From Micromonospora sp. HNM0581 (GTDB lineage Bacteria > Actinomycetota > Actinomycetes > Mycobacteriales > Micromonosporaceae), in the NCBI RefSeq assembly GCF_012726175.1, contig NZ_JAASAD010000006.1:186001-250000 (forward strand): DNA of 64,000 nucleotides, given 5' to 3'. Below the pieces are notes generated by a model. The model ran no database searches. It saw only the letters and a list, made by a program, of their open reading frames with translations, and was not told where the DNA came from. Shown here piece by piece: positions 1 to 6,872 of the stretch. The translations under genes were made by a program, and so were the position numbers. Numbering within the stretch: position 1 is the stretch's first letter; each line of letters begins with the position of its first letter.

Positions 1-221
1 TGCAACGGAGTCGGCACGGGCACGAGGTACACCGGAGCTCCTTCGCACTCGGCCGTCTGCGGCTGGCCGTCGGGCGACCGGCCGAGCACGATGACCTCCC
101 AGCCAGCCTCACGCATCGAGCGCACAGTCTTCGCGGACCGGGAATCACCTCGCACGGAGCTGTCTACCAGCATCACGACCCGCCCATTGCCGTGATCATT
201 CGGTTGGTGGTCGAACTCCAT
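1..221 (-). CDS. Glycosyltransferase, N-terminal part (runs off window)
   Basis: The reverse strand reads from an ATG at 219-221 without a stop to the window edge, giving 73 residues. After about 13 variable residues comes VVMLVDSSVRGDSRSAKTV, then MREAGWEVIVLGRSP. This hydrophobic strand, small-residue loop and 'REAGWEVIVLGR' strand is how the donor-independent N-terminal Rossmann domain of GT-B (family 4) glycosyltransferases usually begins. It lies 61 bases beyond the stop of the sugar oxidoreductase gene on the same strand, so it is probably the distal gene of that operon and acts on a surface polysaccharide. The catalytic C-terminal half lies outside the window, so donor and acceptor cannot be guessed. 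Confidence 0.7.
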   Translation of the reverse strand, partial: MEFDHQPNDHGNGRVVMLVDSSVRGDSRSAKTVRSMREAGWEVIVLGRSPDGQPQTAECEGAPVYLVPVPTPL

Positions 222-282
222 GGACTGTCCTGTCCCGATGGGCTCCGGAGAGCGCGAACTATCCAAGGGAGGCGTCCGAGCG

Positions 283-1299
283 CTACGCGCCGACGGGAGA
301 CGGAAGAGAGCGAGTGTCGCCGTTGCGCGCCGACTCCAGTGCCATTCCGGCAACTTCGACGGTGCGCAGTCCCTGCCGGAGGGTGACAATGTCGCTTTCC
401 TTGCCCTCGACCGCATCCCGGAAGCGCTCGTGTTCGACCAGCAGCGGCTCGCGCTTCGGGATGGCGTAGCGGATCATGTCCCCCTCGGCGACGCCGCGGA
501 AGGCCCGTAGCGCCTCCCACTCGGTGCCGATCGCGCCGTTGGCGTAGAAGGTCAGGTCGGCGGTGAGGGTGTCGGCGACGAAGCAGCCCCGCTCACCGGT
601 GATGACCGTGGACCGCTCCTTGAGCGGGCTGAGCCAGTTGACCAGGTGGTTGACCATCGTGCCGTCGGAGAGCTGACCGACGACCGCGACCATGTCCTCG
701 TGCAGTCGGCCGCTGCGGGAGACCGTCCTGGCCGACACCGAGACGTACTCCCGGCCGGTCACCCAGCTGGTCAGGTCGATGTCGTGGGTGGCGAGGTCCA
801 TCACCACGCCGACGTCGGCGATGCGGTGCGGGAACGGGCCCTGCCGTCGGGTCACCACCTGGTAGACCTCGCCCAGCTCACCCGCCTCCAGGCGATTCCG
901 CAGGCTCTGCAGGGCGGGGTTGTACCGCTCGATGTGGCCGACCCCGGCCACCAGCCCACGGCTCTCGAACGCCTCGACCAGGCGGGTCGCCGCCTCGACC
1001 GACTGCGCGATCGGTTTCTCGATCAGCGCGGGCACCCCGTGTGCGGCGAGTTCGAGGCCGACCTGCTCGTGCAGTGCGGTCGGGCAGGCGATCACCGCGT
1101 AGTCGATGCCCAGGGCCAGCAGTTCGCCGAGGTCGGGCAGCACCGGTGCCCGGAACAGGCCGCCCTGGTCACCCGCCGGTTCGACGATCCCGACCAGCTC
1201 CACCCCGTCCAGCCCGGAGAGTACGCGGGCGTGGTTGCGGCCCATCGCGCCGAGGCCGATCAGGCCGGCGCGCAGTCTGCCGCCGTGTCGCGGGTTCAC
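283..1299 (-). CDS. Gfo/Idh/MocA-family sugar-nucleotide oxidoreductase
   Basis: A 338-residue NAD(P)-dependent dehydrogenase. The Rossmann fingerprint GLGAMG lies at about residues 15-20 and the family-defining EKP motif at 94-96 (VPALIEKPIAQS). The C-terminal half is the alpha/beta substrate domain, with a conserved DLATHDIDL segment. The GTG start at 1297-1299 overlaps the aminotransferase stop by four bases (GTGA), so the two are translationally coupled. Family members paired with DegT aminotransferases oxidise C3 of UDP-GlcNAc(A) or related nucleotide sugars so that the partner can aminate the ketone (WlbA/WbpB type). That pairing is seen here, but the exact sugar is inference. It could equally belong to a deoxysugar pathway continuing outside the window. 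Confidence 0.88.
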   Translation of the reverse strand: MNPRHGGRLRAGLIGLGAMGRNHARVLSGLDGVELVGIVEPAGDQGGLFRAPVLPDLGELLALGIDYAVIACPTALHEQVGLELAAHGVPALIEKPIAQSVEAATRLVEAFESRGLVAGVGHIERYNPALQSLRNRLEAGELGEVYQVVTRRQGPFPHRIADVGVVMDLATHDIDLTSWVTGREYVSVSARTVSRSGRLHEDMVAVVGQLSDGTMVNHLVNWLSPLKERSTVITGERGCFVADTLTADLTFYANGAIGTEWEALRAFRGVAEGDMIRYAIPKREPLLVEHERFRDAVEGKESDIVTLRQGLRTVEVAGMALESARNGDTRSLPSPVGA

Positions 1300-2405
1300 C
1301 GGGCACCACCGGCGAGGTTCGCGGCCTCTACGATCCGATCGAGGTCGTCGGCGCTCAGCGTGGGGTGCACCGGCAGTGAGATCACCTCGGCAGCGGCCCG
1401 CTCGGTCTCCGGCAGTTCCCAGGGGCCGGGCTGGCCGTCCTCGTCCAGGTACGGTTTGAGCCGGTGGATCGGGGTCGGGTAGTAGACGGCATTGCCGATG
1501 CCCAGCTCCTGCAGGCGGGTCTGGGCGGCGTCCCGGTCGCCCCGGACCCGGACGGTGTACTGGTGGTAGACGTGCCGGGCGGCGTCGGCCACCGGCGGCG
1601 TGATCATGCCGGTGATGTTCGAGTCGAGGTACTTGGCGTTCGCGCGGCGCTGCTCGGTCCATTCGGCGAGCTGGGTCAGCTGTACCCGGCCGATCGCCGC
1701 GGCCACGTCGGTCATCCGCATGTTGGCCCCGACGATCTCGTTCGCGTACCGCTGCTCCATGCCCTGGTTGCGTAGCAGCCGCAGGGTGCGGGCCAGCCCG
1801 GCGTCCGCAGTGCTGATCATGCCTCCTTCCAGGGAGTGCATGTTCTTGGTGGGATAGAAGCTGAAGCAACCGGCGGTGCCGAATGCGCCGACCGGGGTGC
1901 CGTTCAGGCTGGCACCGTGGGCCTGGGCGGCGTCCTCCACGACGGCCAGGTCGTGCCGCTGCGCCACCGCCATGATCCGGTCCATCGCGGCGGGGTGACC
2001 GTACAGGTGGACCGGCACGATGGCGACGGTCCGCGGGGTGACCGCGGCGGCGACCGCCTCCGGGTCGAGGCAGAAGCTGCCCGACTCGATGTCCACGAAG
2101 ATCGGCGCAGCGCCGACCAGTCGCACCGCGTTGGCGCTGGCCGCGAAGGAGAACGACGGCACGATGACCTCGTCGCCCGGGCCGACGCCGAGCGCCAGCA
2201 GGGTCAGCTGGAGGGCGGAGGTGCCGGAGTTGACGGCGACACAGTGTCGGTCGGCCACGAGTTCGCCGAACTCCTGCTCGAACGCGGCGACCTCGGGACC
2301 CTGTACCACCTTGCCGCTGCGCAACACCCTGACAGCCGCCTCGATCTCGGCTTCGCCGATGATCGGGCGGGCTGGCGGTATGAAGGCCGGGTGCTGCCCC
2401 GTCAT
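1296..2405 (-). CDS. DegT/DnrJ/EryC1-family sugar aminotransferase
   Basis: A 369-residue PLP enzyme that puts an amino group on a keto nucleotide sugar. The PLP-phosphate loop NSGTSALQL is at 59-67, the aspartate that binds the pyridine nitrogen is in VVEDAAQAHG (D158), and the Schiff-base lysine is in FSFYPTKNMHSLEGG (K187). Length is typical of the family. The ATG start at 2403-2405 has a good GGGAGG ribosome site six bases upstream. It is the first gene of an operon with the overlapping Gfo/Idh/MocA dehydrogenase and the partial glycosyltransferase, so it probably makes a 3-amino sugar for the adjacent polymer. It is a different paralogue from the PseC-like gene at 22344. Confidence 0.92.
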   Translation of the reverse strand: MTGQHPAFIPPARPIIGEAEIEAAVRVLRSGKVVQGPEVAAFEQEFGELVADRHCVAVNSGTSALQLTLLALGVGPGDEVIVPSFSFAASANAVRLVGAAPIFVDIESGSFCLDPEAVAAAVTPRTVAIVPVHLYGHPAAMDRIMAVAQRHDLAVVEDAAQAHGASLNGTPVGAFGTAGCFSFYPTKNMHSLEGGMISTADAGLARTLRLLRNQGMEQRYANEIVGANMRMTDVAAAIGRVQLTQLAEWTEQRRANAKYLDSNITGMITPPVADAARHVYHQYTVRVRGDRDAAQTRLQELGIGNAVYYPTPIHRLKPYLDEDGQPGPWELPETERAAAEVISLPVHPTLSADDLDRIVEAANLAGGAR

Positions 2406-2442
2406 GTAGTCCTCCCAATCGCAAGACTGTTTCGCGAGTTCG

Positions 2443-2480
2443 GGATGTGATACTAGCCGGCCGTTAACGGGGGACAGAAA
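2443..2480 (-). promoter_or_regulatory. Putative promoter with GTTAAC palindrome, upstream of the aminotransferase operon
   Basis: On the reverse strand a TAGTAT hexamer (2450-2455) fits an actinobacterial -10 box, about 45 bases before the ATG. The perfect palindrome CCGTTAACGG (2461-2470) lies just upstream, in the spacer of the putative promoter. A similar GTTAAC motif occurs before two other operons of this locus (12441 and 21263-21296). The rest of the 2406-2670 gap contains no credible gene. A 9-bp inverted repeat (2573-2581 with 2599-2607) could end the TetR transcript but lacks a T-run on that strand. Confidence 0.35.
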
Positions 2481-2670
2481 GAGCGTTCACGGTGCGTCCG
2501 TCTGCCGTTCAGGAATCACTGGTCGGGCGCGCACCGGTGCAGGTCCAGGCGGTGATCCGGCACGGTGGGGCTTCGGTCCGGACACACCACACCGGCATCC
2601 GGACCGATTTCCCGCCACTGTCGGTCATCGGCGGGGCACGCCGCAGCCGCTGCGAGGTTTCGGGACGGCC

Positions 2671-3297
2671 TCAGACGCGATCGTCGCTCGGCACGGCGCA
2701 GGCCACTCTCAGTGCAGCCACGGCGGCCCGTGCCATCCGGTCCAGCTCGGGTGGGTCCAGTGGTAACCGGGCGATGGCCATCCGCCAGTAGATCGGCCCG
2801 ACTATCAGGTCCGCCACGGTCCGCGGGTCGGCGCCGCCGGGTAGCTCGCCGCGCTCCACCGCGCGCCCGATGACGATGTTGCCGATGCGGTCCTGGTAGT
2901 CCTTCAACGCGCCCTGCAGAGTCCCGGCGATCTGCGGGTTACGCGCCGCCTCGGCGAGCAGGTCGGGGATGATCTGCGATGCCACCGGATGGCCCAGTGC
3001 CCCGCTGACGACCAGCAGGAGCAGCCGGACGTCGCCGTCGAGGGTGCCGGTGTCGAGCATCGGCAGCTTCCGGCTCGCGGCAGTCGAGACCACGTCCAGC
3101 ACCAGGTCGAGCTTCGAGTTCCAGCGGCGGTAGATCGCGGTCTTGCCGACCCCGGCCCGGCGGGCCACCGCCTCGATGGAGAGCCGGCCGTATCCGACTG
3201 CGGCGAGTTCCTGCATGAGGGCGCGACGGATGGCCGAGGTGATCTCATCGCGGAGCACCGCCGCACCGGCCGGGGCGCGCCTCTTTTCGGCCGTCAC
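2671..3297 (-). CDS. TetR/AcrR-family transcriptional regulator
   Basis: A 208-residue repressor-type protein. The N-terminal helix-turn-helix reads RLSIEAVARRAGVGKTAIYRRW, the standard TetR signature, and is followed by an all-helical ligand/dimer domain with a C-terminal TetR_C-like stretch (PRTVADLIVGPIYWRM). I chose the GTG at 3295-3297 because the open frame upstream has no family similarity and the HTH then begins about 25 residues in, as usual. It is divergent from the teichoic-acid exporter at 3479, with about 180 bases between the starts. It may therefore regulate itself and the exporter, but the ligand is unknown. Confidence 0.9.
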   Translation of the reverse strand: MTAEKRRAPAGAAVLRDEITSAIRRALMQELAAVGYGRLSIEAVARRAGVGKTAIYRRWNSKLDLVLDVVSTAASRKLPMLDTGTLDGDVRLLLLVVSGALGHPVASQIIPDLLAEAARNPQIAGTLQGALKDYQDRIGNIVIGRAVERGELPGGADPRTVADLIVGPIYWRMAIARLPLDPPELDRMARAAVAALRVACAVPSDDRV

Positions 3298-3333
3298 CTG
3301 GGACTCTTCTCGACTGTCACCGGGACAGCTTAG

Positions 3334-3354
3334 CGCAACGACGCTACGGTTGCG
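3334..3354. promoter_or_regulatory. Candidate TetR operator (inverted repeat)
   Basis: CGCAAC and GTTGCG half-sites separated by nine bases form a 21-bp inverted repeat in the divergent region between the TetR gene and the exporter permease. Size and position suit autoregulation. With only six-base arms it could be chance. Confidence 0.3.
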
Positions 3355-3478
3355 TCCCGACGTATTTCGGACTACTGTCCAGCCAGCGACCGGGGGCGGC
3401 GCTCCACACACCGACCCGCGCTAGATTCACTCACCGCGAGACATAACGCCGGCACGACAGATCGGAGCGCCCATCCCC

Positions 3479-4375
3479 ATGGCCAACCTGCTGGCCGACC
3501 CCGACTCCGGCCTCACCCCAGCCCAACTGGCCGCCCGACACGGGCTACGGGTGGCCGGCGAGCGGCCCTCGTTCGGTCGTTACAGCGGCCAACTGTGGCG
3601 CTACCGGCACTTCATCTCCGAGTACTCCCACGCCAAGCTAACCGCCTCGTTCAGCAACGCCCGCCTCGGGCAACTGTGGCAGGTGCTCACTCCGCTGACC
3701 AACGCGGCGGTCTACTTCCTGATCTTCGGTCTGGTGCTCGAACAGACCCGGGGCATGGACAACTTCATCGCCTACCTGACCACCGGGTTGTTCATCTTCA
3801 ACTTCACCCAAACCAGCCTGATGCACGGCACCCAGGCGATCAGCGGCAACCTCGGCCTGATCCGCGCCCTGCACTTCCCCCGGGCGTCCCTGCCGCTGGC
3901 CATCACCGCCACCCAGTTCCAGCAGATGCTCGGCTCGATGGTGGTGCTGATCGGCATCGTGGTCGTCACCGGTGAGCCGATCACCCTGAGCTGGCTGATG
4001 CTGGTGCCGGCGTTGCTGGTCCAGACGGTCTTCACCGCCGGGCTCACCATGGTGATGGCCCGGCTGGGCGCGAAGGCAACCGATCTGAAACAGGTCATGC
4101 CCTTCGTCCTACGGGCCTGGATGTACGGCTCCGGCGTGCTCTACAGCGTCGACCTGTTCGCCGAGAACCTGCCGGGCTGGGCCACCACCGTCGTGCAGTT
4201 CAACCCCATGCTGGTCTACATCGAGCTGGCCCGGATCTCCCTGCTGGAGAACACTCACCTGCTCACCGACTCGCTGCTCCTGACCTGGCTGATCGCGCTC
4301 GGCTGGGCGCTCGTCGCAGGCGTCGGCGGATACCTCTACTTCTGGCGTGGCGAACAGGAGTACGGCCGTGGTTAA
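3479..4375 (+). CDS. ABC-2 type polysaccharide/teichoic acid exporter, permease subunit (TagG/Wzm-like)
   Basis: A 298-residue inner-membrane protein with about six hydrophobic segments, starting near residue 65 after a cytoplasmic stretch containing LWRYRHFISEYSHAKLTASFSNARLGQLWQVLTPL. That amphipathic region before TM1, with its 'LGxLWxxLxPL' pattern, is characteristic of ABC-2 polysaccharide exporters. It pairs with the next gene, an ATPase that overlaps it by eight bases, to flip a lipid-linked glycopolymer across the membrane. CDP-ribitol synthase and a TagF-like polymerase lie just downstream, so the substrate is probably a teichoic acid or similar wall polymer. The residues before about 35 are poorly conserved, so the true start could be slightly later than the ATG used here. 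Confidence 0.9.
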   Translation: MANLLADPDSGLTPAQLAARHGLRVAGERPSFGRYSGQLWRYRHFISEYSHAKLTASFSNARLGQLWQVLTPLTNAAVYFLIFGLVLEQTRGMDNFIAYLTTGLFIFNFTQTSLMHGTQAISGNLGLIRALHFPRASLPLAITATQFQQMLGSMVVLIGIVVVTGEPITLSWLMLVPALLVQTVFTAGLTMVMARLGAKATDLKQVMPFVLRAWMYGSGVLYSVDLFAENLPGWATTVVQFNPMLVYIELARISLLENTHLLTDSLLLTWLIALGWALVAGVGGYLYFWRGEQEYGRG

Positions 4376-5183
4376 CCTTGAAATGTCCAATGATGTGACG
4401 ATGACCCTCCCCCAGATCCAGGAACGGATCCCCACCGTGGTCGTGGACGACGCGCACGTCGTCTACCGGGTGCACGGGGGCAGCGGCAACAACCTCAGCG
4501 CGGTCGCCGCCTTGAAGCGGATGGTCAGCCGCAACTCCGCGCCCAACGTCCGAGAGGTGCACGCGGTTCGCGGGGTCTCGTTCACCGCGTACCGGGGCGA
4601 GGCCATCGGGCTGATCGGCACCAACGGCTCCGGCAAGTCGACCCTGCTGCGGGCCATCGCCGGACTGCTGCCGGTGGAGCGGGGGGCCATATACACCCAG
4701 GGGCAGCCCTCGCTGCTGGGCGTGAACGCCGCCCTGCTCAACGACCTGCCGGGCGAACGCAACGTCACGCTCGGCTGCCTGGCCATGGGCATGCCACCGG
4801 ACGAGGTACGACGCAAGGTGCCGGAGATCATCGAGTTCTCCGGGATCAATCAGCGGGGCGACTTCGCCTCGCTGCCGATGCGCACCTACTCCTCCGGCAT
4901 GTCGGCCCGGCTGCGTTTCTCCATCGCCGCCGCGAAACAGCACGACGTGCTGCTGATCGACGAGGCGCTCGCCACCGGGGACAAGGCGTTCCGCAAGCGC
5001 AGCGAGCAACGGGTGCGCGAGCTGCGGGAGAGCGCCGGCACGGTCTTCCTGGTCAGTCACCAGCTCTCCTCCGTACGGGACACCTGCGAACGAACCATCT
5101 GGCTGGAATCCGGCGAAGTTCGGATGGACGGCCCGACCTCCGAGGTACTGGCGGCCTACGAGGCGTTCACGAACGGCAAGTAG
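4368..5183 (+). CDS. ABC exporter ATP-binding subunit (TagH/Wzt-like)
   Basis: A 271-residue ATPase partner of the preceding permease. Walker A is GTNGSGKST (about 84-92), the signature is YSSGMSARL, Walker B is VLLIDEAL, and the switch histidine is in FLVSHQLSSV. The 60-residue N-terminal extension before the core and the lack of a long C-terminal carbohydrate-binding domain match actinobacterial TagH-like proteins. I chose the GTG at 4368 because AGGAG (4356-4360) lies seven bases upstream and the start overlaps the permease stop. A GTG at 4347 and an ATG at 4383 are in the same frame. Together with the permease it exports the glycopolymer made by this locus. Confidence 0.92.
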   Translation: MVNLEMSNDVTMTLPQIQERIPTVVVDDAHVVYRVHGGSGNNLSAVAALKRMVSRNSAPNVREVHAVRGVSFTAYRGEAIGLIGTNGSGKSTLLRAIAGLLPVERGAIYTQGQPSLLGVNAALLNDLPGERNVTLGCLAMGMPPDEVRRKVPEIIEFSGINQRGDFASLPMRTYSSGMSARLRFSIAAAKQHDVLLIDEALATGDKAFRKRSEQRVRELRESAGTVFLVSHQLSSVRDTCERTIWLESGEVRMDGPTSEVLAAYEAFTNGK

Positions 5184-5206
5184 AGTTTGGGTGAACGAGC
5201 GGCGCT

Positions 5207-5243
5207 GTGGGCCGCGTTGTCCCGTTGGGGCAACGCGGCCCAC
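5207..5243 (+). terminator. Strong hairpin terminator after the exporter genes
   Basis: A perfect 13-bp stem (GTGGGCCGCGTTG at 5207-5219 with CAACGCGGCCCAC at 5231-5243) closes an 11-base loop, 23 bases after the ATPase stop. There is no long T-run, which is usual in high-GC actinomycetes. It separates the exporter pair from the CDP-ribitol gene. Confidence 0.8.
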
Positions 5244-5331
5244 GCGTTATGGTTCACTCTGTCGCCGTGTCGGCGGAACCTTCCGTTCATGTAACGCACG
5301 ACAGTCATGCACCCCGAGAGCGAGGACCGCA

Positions 5332-6837
5332 ATGACGCAGGACCAGACCACCGATCCGGGTCCCACGCCGCAGGACCGAGCGCCGTGGCGACCCACACGG
5401 ACGGTGGCGGTGGTGCTGGCCGGCGGCACCGGCACCCGGCTGGGTCTGGGCATCCCCAAGCAGCTACTCAAGATCGCCGGAAAGCCGATCATCGAGCACA
5501 CGCTTGCAGTCTTCGAGGCCGCGCCCGAGATCGACGAGATCATCGTGCTGATGGCCGCCGGGCACGTGGCCGAGGCGCAGAAGATCGTCGACAAGGCCGG
5601 CTTCCGCAAGGTCACCAAAGTGATCGAGGGTGGTGACACCCGCAACGCCACCACCCGGGTCGCACTGGACGCGGTCGGTGGGGGCGACTGCAACATCCTC
5701 TTCCACGACGCGGTGCGCCCGCTGCTCAGCGGCCGGATCGTCCGGGAATGCGTGAACGCGCTGTGGACCTACGCGGCCGTCGACGTGGCCATCCCGTCGG
5801 CCGACACGATCATCCAGGTCGACGCCAACGAGTGCATCACCGACATCCCGGTGCGGGCCACGCTACGTCGGGGGCAGACCCCGCAGGCGTTCCGCTCCGG
5901 CACCATCCGGGAGGCGTACCGCCGGGCCGAGGGCGACCCGAACTTCGCCGCCACCGACGACTGCGGCGTGGTGCTGCGCTACCTCCCCGAGACCCCGATC
6001 AAGGTGATCGACGGCTCGGACGAGAACATCAAGGTCACCCACCCGGTCGACGTGCACCTGGCGGACAAACTGTTCCAACTGGCCGCCGCCAAGGTGCCCC
6101 GGCTGACCGACCACCGCGCCTACAGCGAGGAGGTCTCCGGCCGCACGATCGTCGTCTTCGGCGGCAGCTACGGCATCGGTCACGACCTCACCGATCTGGC
6201 CCGCCGCTACGGCGCCCAGGTCTTCCCGTTCAGCCGCTCCAGCACCGGCACCCACGTGGAACGCCCCGAGGACGTCGAGGCCGCGCTACGGACCGCCTTC
6301 GAGGCCACCGGCCGCATCGACCACGTCGTGGTCACCGCCGGAATCCTCGAGAAGGGCGCGCTCGCCGAGATGGACCAGGAGACCATCGACCGGGTACTCC
6401 AGGTCAACTTCGTCGGCCCGGTCACCGTCGCCCGACAGGCCCTGCCCTACCTCCAGCAGACCAAGGGCCAACTGCTGCTATACACCTCCAGCTCGTACAC
6501 CCGTGGTCGGGCCGACTACGCGCTCTACTCCGCGACCAAGGCCGCCCTGGTCAACCTCACCCAGGCGCTCGCTGACGAGTGGGCGGAGTCCGGCGTACGG
6601 GTCAACATCATCAACCCGGAGCGGACCGCCACCCCGATGCGGACGAAGGCGTTCGGCGCCGAACCCGAGCACACGCTGCTCGCCGCCGAGACGGTTGCCC
6701 AGTCGTCGCTCGACGTCCTGATCTCGGACCTGACCGGTCAGGTGATCGACGTCCGCAGGCCGCCGGGCGAGGCACCCGTCGCCGTCGCCGTACCCGCCCA
6801 GACCGACCGGTCAGCCGACGTCGCTGCCGTCGGCTGA
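5332..6837 (+). CDS. Bifunctional ribitol-5-phosphate cytidylyltransferase / ribulose-5-phosphate reductase (Bcs1/TarIJ-like fusion)
   Basis: A 501-residue two-domain enzyme. Residues about 25-255 are an IspD/TarI-type cytidylyltransferase (VLAGGTGTRLGLGIPKQLL, FHDAVRP, RRGQTPQAF, DDCGVV). Residues about 271-480 are a short-chain dehydrogenase with GGSYGIG at 277-283 and a catalytic Ser plus YSATK (Y399, K403). This order matches the Haemophilus type b capsule enzyme Bcs1, which reduces ribulose 5-phosphate and activates the ribitol phosphate to CDP-ribitol. The reductase partner of Bacillus TarI is unrelated to SDRs. The ATG at 5332 follows a GAGGA site. CDP-ribitol would feed the TagF/TarL-like gene 35 bases downstream. 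Ribitol specificity is inferred from architecture. Confidence 0.85.
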   Translation: MTQDQTTDPGPTPQDRAPWRPTRTVAVVLAGGTGTRLGLGIPKQLLKIAGKPIIEHTLAVFEAAPEIDEIIVLMAAGHVAEAQKIVDKAGFRKVTKVIEGGDTRNATTRVALDAVGGGDCNILFHDAVRPLLSGRIVRECVNALWTYAAVDVAIPSADTIIQVDANECITDIPVRATLRRGQTPQAFRSGTIREAYRRAEGDPNFAATDDCGVVLRYLPETPIKVIDGSDENIKVTHPVDVHLADKLFQLAAAKVPRLTDHRAYSEEVSGRTIVVFGGSYGIGHDLTDLARRYGAQVFPFSRSSTGTHVERPEDVEAALRTAFEATGRIDHVVVTAGILEKGALAEMDQETIDRVLQVNFVGPVTVARQALPYLQQTKGQLLLYTSSSYTRGRADYALYSATKAALVNLTQALADEWAESGVRVNIINPERTATPMRTKAFGAEPEHTLLAAETVAQSSLDVLISDLTGQVIDVRRPPGEAPVAVAVPAQTDRSADVAAVG

Positions 6838-6872
6838 CCGTCCCGCCACCCGACCGCGAAAGCGACACCGAC

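Noticed and set aside
1296..2424. Extension of the oxidoreductase frame upstream of its GTG
   Set aside because: That frame is out of phase with, and overlaps, the well-supported aminotransferase gene; the GTG at 1299 restores a normal Gfo/Idh/MocA N-terminus.
2492..2873. Open frames in the gap between aminotransferase and TetR genes
   Set aside because: Arg/Pro-rich without a ribosome site, and partly over the TetR gene.
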